The position numbers and the translations under genes were made by a program. From the NCBI GenBank assembly GCA_964638715.1, contig CAZWZF010000067.1:1-23480 (forward strand): 23,480 bases of DNA, in the 5' to 3' direction. A model generated the notes under the pieces. The model saw only the letters and a list, made by a program, of their open reading frames with translations. It ran no database searches and was not told the DNA's origin. Origin of the DNA: JBAXQQ01 sp037131695 (lineage in GTDB: Bacteria; Armatimonadota; Hebobacteria; CAIYQO01). Shown here one piece after another: positions 1-6,870 of this stretch; the stretch's first letter is position 1; each line of letters begins with the position of its first letter.

Positions 1-28
1 GGGTTGGGGGATGGGGCTTAACGAACTG

Positions 29-1729
29 CTATATTTTTAGTTTCAACCGCATCAATTCATTTTCCGCATCAACGGTCCAATATTTGCCATTACGCAGTTT
101 TGCGGCTACGGTTGGCAATACATCTTTCAGTTCTGACAGGCGAATTAACGGCAGTTCCGGCATCTGCTGGTAAATGACGATTTTACCCGGGATAGCCTGT
201 TTCTTCACCAGTTCCAGGCCTTCATAAGCTGCGTTCAGGCCGCCGATTGCCGCGACGGCATTGGCGGTAATCAACTCGCCATCTTCAGCCATTCGCAGAG
301 TTTCTTTCATATCGCTGAGGAATGAACCGCTGCTGCCAACCCAGCGAATGCCCCGGTTGAAGGTGTCTGACAATTCTAAATCAACACAGGTGCCGCGGGT
401 AACGCCGGCAAATATATTCAGCAATCCGCCTTCCGCGGCATATTGTGATGCTTGTTTGATAAGGAACGGCACCGGAACTAACGCAATAACGTCGTCAAAA
501 CCATTACCGCCGGAAAGCTCTTTCAACTTCGCGTCAAAATCTTCCGGGGTGAATTCTGTCGGGTTCAGCACTATCAGTTTACGGTTGTGAGCTTCTGCGG
601 CAGGAATGAATCTATCGCGGAGTTCCTGCAAACGTGCCGGGTCGATATCAGTAGCTACGATTAATGACGGGCCATCCGGCATTTCGCAGGCGCGTTGAAT
701 GTGCATTTGCCCCATCGGTCCGCCAGCACCCAGGAACCATGCTTTGCCGCCAACTTTCAAGTCGGTTAATTTGCGGTGCGGCGCGTATGAATCGGCAATG
801 TTATTGCCTGGATTGCCAAGGTAGCACCAGTCTTCATAATGAACGCGGCCAACATCGATTTTTAAAGGACGACCTGGTTTTTTTGCGCCTACGACGTTGA
901 AAAGTCCAGCTTTTGATAATTTGGAAGTTAAACTTTCCAACAGGTCATCGGTGATAGTACCACAGATGATGATGTCGTCAAATGCCGCGTCTTCAGCAAC
1001 ATCAGCAGCAATTTCGAATGCTAAACCGGCAGCAGATAATTCTTTTAAGATATTCTGCGGCAAATTAATAGCAGTGATTGAATCTGGTTTGTTGGCGAAT
1101 GCACTTCCGATTGTGATATTTTCTGCACTGGCACCGCCAACCATCAGGCATTTTCCGTCGGCTTTTACATTATGCCGGTAATCCAACAGGAAAGAATGAA
1201 CTACACAAGCCCATGGTTCTGTAATGGCGGCTTCCGCGTATCCGGTGGTTTCACGCACAGGAATCAGGTAGCATCCGTCGTCGCCATTCAATATTTCCTG
1301 GCCAATAGTTTCAAACTGGGTTAATGCTCCCGGCAGTGCGTAGCCATAGGCGACGCTCTTGCCGTTTACATACACATCAGCCTGAACAACAAATCTTTCT
1401 CCAATGTGGTATTTGCCGGCAAGATTCTTGCCAACCTGTATTACAGTTACTACAGATTCATGGCCCATGATGACTGGCTCTTTTGCAATATCGCGCTTGA
1501 TTCGCACATGGTCGCCACCCTGTGCTATTATTTTGATATCGCTGAAACAAAGACTGTTGGAATCGCAGCGTACCAGCAATTCATCATCTTTCGGCTGCGG
1601 CACTTCAGTTTCAACTGGTTTGCCATCTTTGCCAAGGTTTTCGAGGCCTACGCCATATAACAACCATGACAACTGTTTTTTTGGCAATTCATATTCAACT
1701 TTTCGGTATTTGCTTAAAATATCGGACAT
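29..1729 (-). CDS. Zinc-dependent MDR-family alcohol/polyol dehydrogenase with two Rossmann-like regions
   Basis: This 566-residue cytoplasmic protein belongs to the medium-chain dehydrogenase/reductase superfamily and probably oxidises or reduces a sugar alcohol or sugar phosphate with NAD(P). The expected catalytic-zinc ligands are visible: Cys61 (in NSLCFSD), His90-Glu91 (in MGHE) and Glu171 (in TEPWACVVH, close to the sorbitol-dehydrogenase pattern). The four-cysteine structural-zinc lobe is not seen. The length is odd, since family members are usually 340-430 residues. A degenerate Rossmann-like segment (about 190-290, starting MVGGAS) is followed by a second, canonical one with GAGGPMG at 334-340 and an acidic turn (ATDID) at 359-363. 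The ATG is preceded by AGGAG seven bases upstream. It is the last gene of a three-gene minus-strand operon, 51 bp after the aldolase. The family call is firm and the substrate unknown; L-sorbose-1-phosphate reductase-like or fucose/rhamnose-pathway roles are possible. Confidence 0.85.
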   Translation of the reverse strand: MSDILSKYRKVEYELPKKQLSWLLYGVGLENLGKDGKPVETEVPQPKDDELLVRCDSNSLCFSDIKIIAQGGDHVRIKRDIAKEPVIMGHESVVTVIQVGKNLAGKYHIGERFVVQADVYVNGKSVAYGYALPGALTQFETIGQEILNGDDGCYLIPVRETTGYAEAAITEPWACVVHSFLLDYRHNVKADGKCLMVGGASAENITIGSAFANKPDSITAINLPQNILKELSAAGLAFEIAADVAEDAAFDDIIICGTITDDLLESLTSKLSKAGLFNVVGAKKPGRPLKIDVGRVHYEDWCYLGNPGNNIADSYAPHRKLTDLKVGGKAWFLGAGGPMGQMHIQRACEMPDGPSLIVATDIDPARLQELRDRFIPAAEAHNRKLIVLNPTEFTPEDFDAKLKELSGGNGFDDVIALVPVPFLIKQASQYAAEGGLLNIFAGVTRGTCVDLELSDTFNRGIRWVGSSGSFLSDMKETLRMAEDGELITANAVAAIGGLNAAYEGLELVKKQAIPGKIVIYQQMPELPLIRLSELKDVLPTVAAKLRNGKYWTVDAENELMRLKLKI

Positions 1730-1780
1730 TTTTTTCTCCTATTGTGTTGGTCGCTGAGACTTGTCGAAGCGACTTGTTAC

Positions 1781-2542
1781 CTATTCTTTACCGCCAATAA
1801 CATTCTGGCGGATTTTTTCATCTGGTCTGGTGTTAATTCTGTTTACTTCGCTATCCGGCATGGGATTAATGCCGCCGCAACTCATGGCGCCGATTAATAC
1901 ACGGGCGGTTTTTGCCCACATCATGCTGCATGCCATTACGTCGCGGGTGGTTTTTCCAAGTGCGAACATGCCATGGTTTTGAATCATAATAGCTTTAGGT
2001 GGTATGCCATATTTTTCCTGGTATTCGTTTACTACTTCACGAACTTTACGTGCTAATGGTAGTCCCGGGTCGGTATAAGGGATGAATGCCGGTACTTCAC
2101 CACAGCATACTATCTGATCGGGGAAAACCCGCATATTAACCAGCTTTTCCGCGTTTACTGAACAAAGCAGTGCATTAACCGATGTGGGATGGGTATGTCC
2201 TACATAGTTTACTCCCGGCAATCCCAGCAGGTAAGCATGCATAATCGTTTCAACTGAAGGATATTTTACCCCACCATCAACGCGCATTTTTAATAAATTA
2301 TCTAAAATTTCTTTGTCAGAAGTTAATTCTTTATCCAACAGGTTAGTTGTTTCTGTACGGTGCAGCAATGCAAAACCTTCAGAGGTGATAGTTCGTAATT
2401 CAGTTCCGCTGCATTTAACGTAAAAACAATTATTTTCTATTAATGCGGATGTGTTGCCTTCGCCGAAAATAACCAGTTCATTTTCTGGTCGTCCCAGGTC
2501 ATTTGACATCGCAATAAGACTATCTAAAGCAGAATAAGACAT
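1781..2542 (-). CDS. Class II aldolase/adducin-family protein (fuculose/rhamnulose-phosphate aldolase type)
   Basis: This 253-residue protein is a class II (zinc) aldolase of the FucA/RhaD/AraD-epimerase superfamily, which typically cleaves a ketose-1-phosphate to dihydroxyacetone phosphate and an aldehyde. The phosphate-binding loop GEGNTSA lies at 27-33. The metal-site pattern matches FucA: Glu98 (PSVET), His116 and His118 (GHTHP) and His190 (QNHG). Its length is near the family norm (about 215-275). A good ribosome site (GGGAGAG) precedes the ATG. It is preceded by the hydroxyacid dehydrogenase (154 bp gap with a strong hairpin) and followed after 51 bp by the MDR dehydrogenase, so it is probably the carbon-carbon cleaving step of a small sugar or sugar-acid pathway. 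No sugar kinase or isomerase is present in the window. An L-ribulose-5-phosphate 4-epimerase or a decarboxylating relative cannot be excluded by motif alone. Confidence 0.85.
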   Translation of the reverse strand: MSYSALDSLIAMSNDLGRPENELVIFGEGNTSALIENNCFYVKCSGTELRTITSEGFALLHRTETTNLLDKELTSDKEILDNLLKMRVDGGVKYPSVETIMHAYLLGLPGVNYVGHTHPTSVNALLCSVNAEKLVNMRVFPDQIVCCGEVPAFIPYTDPGLPLARKVREVVNEYQEKYGIPPKAIMIQNHGMFALGKTTRDVMACSMMWAKTARVLIGAMSCGGINPMPDSEVNRINTRPDEKIRQNVIGGKE

Positions 2543-2631
2543 AATATAATCTCTCCCTGATTTTATATTTCAATTTTACCCGTCTTATATCCTGCTTTTA
2601 GTCTTGAAAAAATCTGAAGATTGGAAATAAT

Positions 2632-2671
2632 GAATAGTTAAAATTGAAATTTATGTCAATCTTAACTATTC
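2632..2671. other. Strong AT-rich hairpin between two operon genes
   Basis: GAATAGTTAA (2632-2641) pairs perfectly with TTAACTATTC (2662-2671). After one A/C mismatch, ATTGA pairs with TCAAT around an 8-nt loop, giving 15 of 16 paired positions. No proper T-run follows immediately on either strand, so it is not a clear intrinsic terminator. It could be an mRNA processing or stability element that sets relative expression of the hydroxyacid dehydrogenase and the aldolase (inference). Confidence 0.6.
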
Positions 2672-2696
2672 GTCATATACGTAAACAGATTCAGTA

Positions 2697-3704
2697 TTAA
2701 CCGGCCATGCCTTTAATATGATTGGCAGTGATTTGGTATTTTAACGGTTTGCCTTCTAAATGTGCTTGCAAGTCATCAGTAAGCATGGTTAACGCGCGAT
2801 ACAGAGATTCGTAAATACCGCCGGCACGATGCGAGGTAAGGAATGCATTGGGCAGCGTACGCAGAATAGAATCGGCTTCCAATGGTTCAGTTTCAAAGAC
2901 ATCCAGCATTGCATCCATATCGCCTTTATGCAGCCTTTCTGTCAGTGCATCCATATCTATCAGCCATGATCTCCCGACATTGACTAATAATGATCCTGGC
3001 TGCATGGATTCGACCATTTCACGATTGACCAGGTGGTGCGAACTGGCATTTGGCGAGGCACAAAGCACGATAATTTCATTTTCTAAACAAACTTTTTCTA
3101 ATTCGGTGTTGACCGCACCGAATTTCCTAAATACTTCGTCTGGCAAAAATGGGTCATAAGCACTTATTTGCACATTGAATGGTTTCATTAATTCTGCCAA
3201 TCGCTGGCCAATACCGCCAAAGCCGACGATGCCGACTTTTCTGCCGGACAACTGGCGTTCGCGCGGGTCAATATCAAGGGGGAATTCATTTACCCATGAT
3301 TCGTCATTAGTGCGGAACTTCATGTGGTAATCGCTGACACGGCGTAATCCGCATAAAATAAGTGTTAATGCCATCTCAGCAACGGAAGGCGACCAGCCAT
3401 GACGGGAATTGGATAAAGACAAGCCGCGCTTGACACATATTTCTGCCTGGTTTTGCCCGCTGTCTATTTGCCCAAGGAACTTCAGGTTTTTACATTCGGC
3501 AAGCAATTCGTCATCCAGCAATGGCCATGCCCACATTATTATAGCATCCGCCCATTTGGCATCTTCTGCAATTTCTTCCGGAGTGTTATACGATGTCGTT
3601 TTAACATTTCCCATTTCGTATAGTCTGGCAAAATGAGCAGTTAATTGCGGCACCGTGAAATATGTCGGCGGCAGGTTAATGAGTATGTTCGGTTTCTGTG
3701 ACAT
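2697..3704 (-). CDS. D-isomer-specific 2-hydroxyacid dehydrogenase
   Basis: This 335-residue cytoplasmic enzyme is of the D-2-hydroxyacid dehydrogenase family, which interconverts 2-ketoacids and D-2-hydroxyacids using NAD(H) or NADP(H). The dinucleotide-binding motif GFGGIG is at 161-166 with Asp184 (AYDPF) in the position that often favours NAD. The catalytic triad is present: Arg245 (NVGRS), Glu274 (FETEPL) and His292 (TSHRAGG). The length is normal. The start is supported by AGGAGA just upstream of the ATG. It is the first gene of the minus-strand operon with the class II aldolase and MDR dehydrogenase, suggesting that it handles a hydroxyacid or ketoacid intermediate, for instance lactate or glycerate from an aldolase product (inference). 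Substrate specificity (glycerate, lactate, phosphoglycerate) cannot be read from the sequence. The C-terminal ACT domain of SerA is absent. Confidence 0.9.
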   Translation of the reverse strand: MSQKPNILINLPPTYFTVPQLTAHFARLYEMGNVKTTSYNTPEEIAEDAKWADAIIMWAWPLLDDELLAECKNLKFLGQIDSGQNQAEICVKRGLSLSNSRHGWSPSVAEMALTLILCGLRRVSDYHMKFRTNDESWVNEFPLDIDPRERQLSGRKVGIVGFGGIGQRLAELMKPFNVQISAYDPFLPDEVFRKFGAVNTELEKVCLENEIIVLCASPNASSHHLVNREMVESMQPGSLLVNVGRSWLIDMDALTERLHKGDMDAMLDVFETEPLEADSILRTLPNAFLTSHRAGGIYESLYRALTMLTDDLQAHLEGKPLKYQITANHIKGMAG

Positions 3705-3737
3705 GATGTCTCCTATGTTGCGGGTTTAATTGTTACA

Positions 3738-3765
3738 AATATACAGCATTTTTACCATACCGTAA
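3738..3765 (-). promoter_or_regulatory. Possible promoter/operator of the aldolase operon
   Basis: On the minus strand TATATT (3743-3738) could be a -10 box about 34 bp before the hydroxyacid dehydrogenase ATG, but no convincing -35 is present. An inverted repeat of TTAC and GTAA half-sites separated by six bases (3752-3765) overlaps where the -35 would lie. A promoter is expected here because an intrinsic terminator separates this operon from the PilZ gene upstream. The exact boxes are tentative. Confidence 0.3.
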
Positions 3766-3811
3766 CAGACTTTTATGACATTTTTTAATAGTGTTTATTT
3801 GATTGAAAAAT

Positions 3812-3835
3812 AAAAAAGCAGGCTATTTGCCTGCT
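3812..3835 (-). terminator. Intrinsic terminator after the PilZ gene
   Basis: On the minus strand AGCAGGC pairs with GCCTGCT around a 5-nt loop (arms 3817-3823 and 3829-3835), and a T-rich run (TTTTT, then ATTTTT) follows directly. It lies about 35 bp past the stop codon of the PilZ gene and separates that gene from the downstream catabolic operon. Confidence 0.85.
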
Positions 3836-3868
3836 CTTATATTGCTAATGATGAATTTTTATAATAAT

Positions 3869-4555
3869 TTATTTCCTGAACATATTTATAACTCGCTGCT
3901 GTTCGCGGAACATTATTGATTCCGGGATGCCGCCAACGACTATTTTTATTACTACTGTATCTGCACCTAAACGAATTACTTCGCCAACAATGTTGAATGA
4001 TTGACCGTCTTTAAAGGTAATATTTCCCTGTATTTGTTTACCACGGGGAAAACGAAGCGGTGCCGAACAGATAAGAATAAGTCCTTTCTCGGATGTTTCA
4101 ACTAATGGGTAAGCTATTTTATCTATTGTTACCACCGGTGCAATGCCCGGGGTAGGGTAGCGCAGCCTGAAATACTGGCGTCTGTCGCTGCCAACTGCGG
4201 AGTTTGCCAACTCATGCTGGAATCGATCTATAGGCAAAGATTTACCGAGTTGCAAAACGTATTCACTCATCGCCTGCTTTACTACTCTTCCCTGGATAAA
4301 TAATGAATAGCCGTCACTAAAGTGCAATACGCCGCTTAATAATTTGCCTTCTCGCAATGTGTCTATAGATTTTATTGCAATAGATTCTAATGCGATATCG
4401 ACGACAACATATTTAACACCTTCAACTTCCCAATATGGTGCTGTTTGTGCCGGGTAATGTATTCGTTGCGACTTTCGTCGGAATTCTCCCCACGATTCTG
4501 GCATAAAAATTATTGCTCCTGACTGAATTGGTGAACTTATTGTATATAATTCCAT
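3869..4555 (-). CDS. Tandem PilZ-domain protein (probable c-di-GMP effector)
   Basis: This 228-residue cytoplasmic protein contains two PilZ-like halves. The C-terminal half has the RxxxR-type motif in RRQYFR (125-130) and ETSEKG (153-158) at the (D/N)xSxxG position, so only the first residue deviates, with Glu for Asp/Asn. The N-terminal half has RRKSQR (26-31) but a degenerate DIALES (53-58) second motif. Internal duplication is visible: SDGYSLFIQGRVV (80-92) aligns with KDGQSFNIVGEVI (182-194). PilZ domains bind c-di-GMP and control motility, adhesion or exopolysaccharide; the partner is unknown. No ribosome site precedes the first ATG. A second ATG at residue 18 (4504) has AGGAGC about 10 bases upstream and may be the true start, leaving both PilZ halves intact. 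The gene is single, with its own terminator, and divergent from the dprA-like gene. Confidence 0.75.
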   Translation of the reverse strand: MELYTISSPIQSGAIIFMPESWGEFRRKSQRIHYPAQTAPYWEVEGVKYVVVDIALESIAIKSIDTLREGKLLSGVLHFSDGYSLFIQGRVVKQAMSEYVLQLGKSLPIDRFQHELANSAVGSDRRQYFRLRYPTPGIAPVVTIDKIAYPLVETSEKGLILICSAPLRFPRGKQIQGNITFKDGQSFNIVGEVIRLGADTVVIKIVVGGIPESIMFREQQRVINMFRK

Positions 4556-4695
4556 ACATTAAGTATATTGTAGGGTTAATATATTTTTAATATTACCAAA
4601 ATTATCATCTTTTGATAATGGGAAATGAAATTTTTTGAAAATATCTTTTTTTAATATGCAGGAAATCTTTCATTTATTAGCGAATATATGTTTGC

Positions 4696-5346
4696 ATGGA
4701 TTTGTCATCGTCTAATTATTTAGAGTTTATTAAAAGTTTGAATATTCGCGGTGTATTGCCGGGGATGCGGGTAGCTATTGTTGGCACACGTACTCCGACA
4801 CAGCAAGCGTCTATGCTGGCATTTGAGACTGCGCGCAGTCTGGCAGAGCAGGGAGTATCTATTGTCAGCGGGTTGGCGCTTGGTATAGATGCTTCAGCGC
4901 ATCGGGGAGCATTGGCTGGTGGCGGCTGCACTGTCGCTGTCCTTGGTCATGGACTTGATATGCCGATATATCCCAAACCGCATGCAGGTTTATCCGAAGC
5001 GATTTTGCGAAGAGGCGCACTGGTTTCACCATTTAATAATGATACGGGAGTAATTGGTCAGCGATTGTTGGAACGCAACCGATGGATAGCGCGATTGTCA
5101 TCCGCCATTTGGGTAGTACAATCTGCCGTTCCCGGCGGTGCATTAGCCGCAGCATCTCACGCGCGAAAAATGGGAATCCCGGTATTCACCACCCCTTGGG
5201 AAGATGAAAAATTTTCCATAGGATATAAATCACTGATGAAACATGGCGCCATAGAATTACAACCATCAGAAGCAGTTGAGAAATTGAAAGAAATAGCAGA
5301 ATCACTGGCAGAAACGATAATAGATCAAGGAACGCTGGCGTGGTAA
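4696..5346 (+). CDS. dprA: Compact DprA/Smf-family DNA-processing protein
   Basis: This 216-residue protein matches the Rossmann-like DprA core. VAIVGTRTP at 26-34 starts the fold, followed by SGLALGIDASAHRGAL (58-73), TVAVLGHGLD (79-88), ERNRWIARLSS (126-136) and the GGALAAASHA segment. DprA loads RecA onto single-stranded DNA during natural transformation. Typical members are 280-370 residues with an N-terminal SAM/HhH domain and often a C-terminal winged-helix domain; both are missing here. An in-frame TAG at 4678-4680 prevents an upstream extension, so the short form is genuine rather than a missed start. No ribosome site is visible. The gene is divergent from the PilZ gene (140 bp AT-rich intergenic region) and convergent with the Dus gene. 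It may be a DprA paralogue or another member of the LOG/Smf superfamily, so a role in transformation is uncertain. Confidence 0.75.
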   Translation: MDLSSSNYLEFIKSLNIRGVLPGMRVAIVGTRTPTQQASMLAFETARSLAEQGVSIVSGLALGIDASAHRGALAGGGCTVAVLGHGLDMPIYPKPHAGLSEAILRRGALVSPFNNDTGVIGQRLLERNRWIARLSSAIWVVQSAVPGGALAAASHARKMGIPVFTTPWEDEKFSIGYKSLMKHGAIELQPSEAVEKLKEIAESLAETIIDQGTLAW

Positions 5347-5646
5347 GTTGATAAATTGCAAATTGCAAATGGCAAATAGCAAATTAAAAGTTAAAAATTA
5401 AAAGTTAAAAATTATTTTAAATTGCATGTTTCTCATCCAGCACTAAAAAAATCATTTTAATCATACAAAATCATTCTAATCTGTGGTTCAGACGGAATAA
5501 AATTGCAAATGGCAAATTGCAAATAAATTTAACCACAAAGAACGCAAAGAACGCAAAGAACACAAAAGAAATCATTCCAATCCTCTAAATCCGTGGTTTA
5601 GACAAACACTGAAAACTGAAAACTAAACACTGAAAACTGAGTTCTA
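5347..5646. repeat. Word-repeat tract between convergent genes
   Basis: No gene is seen here. The stretch is built of short repeated words: variants of TTGCAAATGGCAAAT near both 5350 and 5503, AAAAGTTAAAAATT in two copies, three 9-nt copies of AAAGAAC(G/A)C at 5537-5563, and ACTGAAAACTGA-type words at 5607-5640. A longer unit recurs: AATCTGTGGTTCAGAC (5478-5493) and AATCCGTGGTTTAGAC (5588-5603), each preceded by AAATCATTCYAATC. It sits 3' of both the dprA-like and dus genes. Function is unknown. Confidence 0.65.
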
Positions 5647-6618
5647 TTATCTCTTCTTTAAAATCTTCATTATCGCTTCAAAAGTTGGGTTTGCCGACAT
5701 TAATTTGAATATCTCTGATTCTCTTCCCCACACGGTTCTGGTAATTTCTAATATTAATCCCGGACGCCATTTTGATTGTTCTGCCATTAATTCTACAAGT
5801 CTTGTCAGGAAAACGGCGGGATTTCTTTCAGGCGGTACAATATCATTACAAATGGCTTCTATGTCGCGTATCAGCCACGGATTACCCATCAATCCGCGAG
5901 CAGGGGTGATACCGTCTACACCGGTTTCAGTTATTAGTTCTATTGCTTGCTGGCAGGTAAATATGTCTCCGCTTGCAAAAAAAAATGTATCTGGCAATAT
6001 ATCCCGGGCAATTTTAAATCTATCCCATCCTTCCGGGATGTGCTGATACATTTCTTTTGCTGTACGGTAATGAAGTGTTATCCAGTTTGGCTGCGCGTCG
6101 CGGATTATTTGCAGTATGCCGGGTAATTCATCTGCCGACAGAATTCCTGAGCGTATTTTTACCCCGATTCCGCCGGTTGGGCAGGCATTACGCATCATCA
6201 TCAATGTGTCGCGTATCCATTCCGGTTTCATCAATGTTGCGCTGCCGGCACCACTGCGAACTACTATCGGGCTTGAACATGCACAATTTAATTCTGTGCC
6301 AATTACATTATCAGCTTCCGAGAGTATCCTTGCGGAAGCTGCGAGATGCTCTGCCTCGGTTCCCATTATCTGTGCAATTATCGGTTTTGGGTGAAATAAC
6401 GTCAGTCGTCCGGCAAGTTTGCGCGGGTTAGGTGTGTTATTGGTGATGCGGATGAATGGGGTAATCCACATCGGTACTAAATCGAACTCATTCATAGTCC
6501 GGCAATATTCTTCCACCATGATGCCTTCCATCGGTCCCGGCAATATACGAGAGGGGATAACTTTACCATTAGGCAAGGAAATTGGTGAAAGCATTCGTTG
6601 TAAAGATAATTTTGACAT
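5647..6618 (-). CDS. tRNA-dihydrouridine synthase family protein
   Basis: This 323-residue protein has the FMN-dependent TIM-barrel pattern of Dus enzymes, which reduce uridine to dihydrouridine in the tRNA D-loop or variable region using NADPH. The motifs appear in order: GPMEG (28-32), IIAQIMG (80-86), the active-site segment ELNCACSSP (109-117) with Cys114 in the catalytic position, VKIRSG (153-158), TLHYRTAKEMY (181-191) with His183, GDI at 217-219 and PARGLMGNPWLI (239-250). The length is typical of DusA/B/C proteins. The active-site segment is NCACS rather than the usual NxGCP, so Pro is lost and Cys112 is extra, making it a divergent subgroup. The start at 6618 has no clear ribosome site. 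It is transcribed divergently from cysK. The Dus subfamily, and so the target uridine, cannot be assigned. Confidence 0.85.
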   Translation of the reverse strand: MSKLSLQRMLSPISLPNGKVIPSRILPGPMEGIMVEEYCRTMNEFDLVPMWITPFIRITNNTPNPRKLAGRLTLFHPKPIIAQIMGTEAEHLAASARILSEADNVIGTELNCACSSPIVVRSGAGSATLMKPEWIRDTLMMMRNACPTGGIGVKIRSGILSADELPGILQIIRDAQPNWITLHYRTAKEMYQHIPEGWDRFKIARDILPDTFFFASGDIFTCQQAIELITETGVDGITPARGLMGNPWLIRDIEAICNDIVPPERNPAVFLTRLVELMAEQSKWRPGLILEITRTVWGRESEIFKLMSANPTFEAIMKILKKR

Positions 6619-6655
6619 TATTATTAAATTTCTTTGTTGAAGCCTGTTTTTCCTC

Positions 6656-6712
6656 TTGACACCTTATATTTGAAGATGTAAAATTAATATATAAACAATT
6701 CCGACCGGAATT
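6656..6712 (+). promoter_or_regulatory. Strong sigma-70-type promoter and palindromic operator upstream of cysK
   Basis: TTGACA (6656-6661) and TAAAAT (6679-6684), separated by 17 bp, match the sigma-70 consensus in 11 of 12 positions. A 16-bp inverted repeat with perfect 7-bp arms, AATTCCG-AC-CGGAATT (6697-6712), lies just past the predicted start site (about 6691), a classic repressor position. The predicted cysK leader is about 180 nt. No known riboswitch or T-box could be recognised in it. Control by a cysteine or sulfur regulator such as an Rrf2-family protein is inference. Confidence 0.7.
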
Positions 6713-6870
6713 ATAGGTTTTGATCTGTGGTTAAGTGGGGATAATGTTTATGTGAAAATAAAGAGTCTGTTTTCCATGTATGTGGTTTGTTAATACTCCA
6801 ATGTGGTATATTTTAACAAAAGAAATGGTTAATAGATATTCTTTATAAATTTTAATTCGGGAGAAAAATT

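Noticed and set aside
1..17. G-quadruplex or telomere-like sequence at the left edge
   Set aside because: Only three clear G-runs are seen in too short a stretch at the window edge to support a functional claim.
6713..6870. Riboswitch or T-box in the long cysK leader
   Set aside because: I could not find a T-box motif, SAM-type core or a terminator/antiterminator pair.
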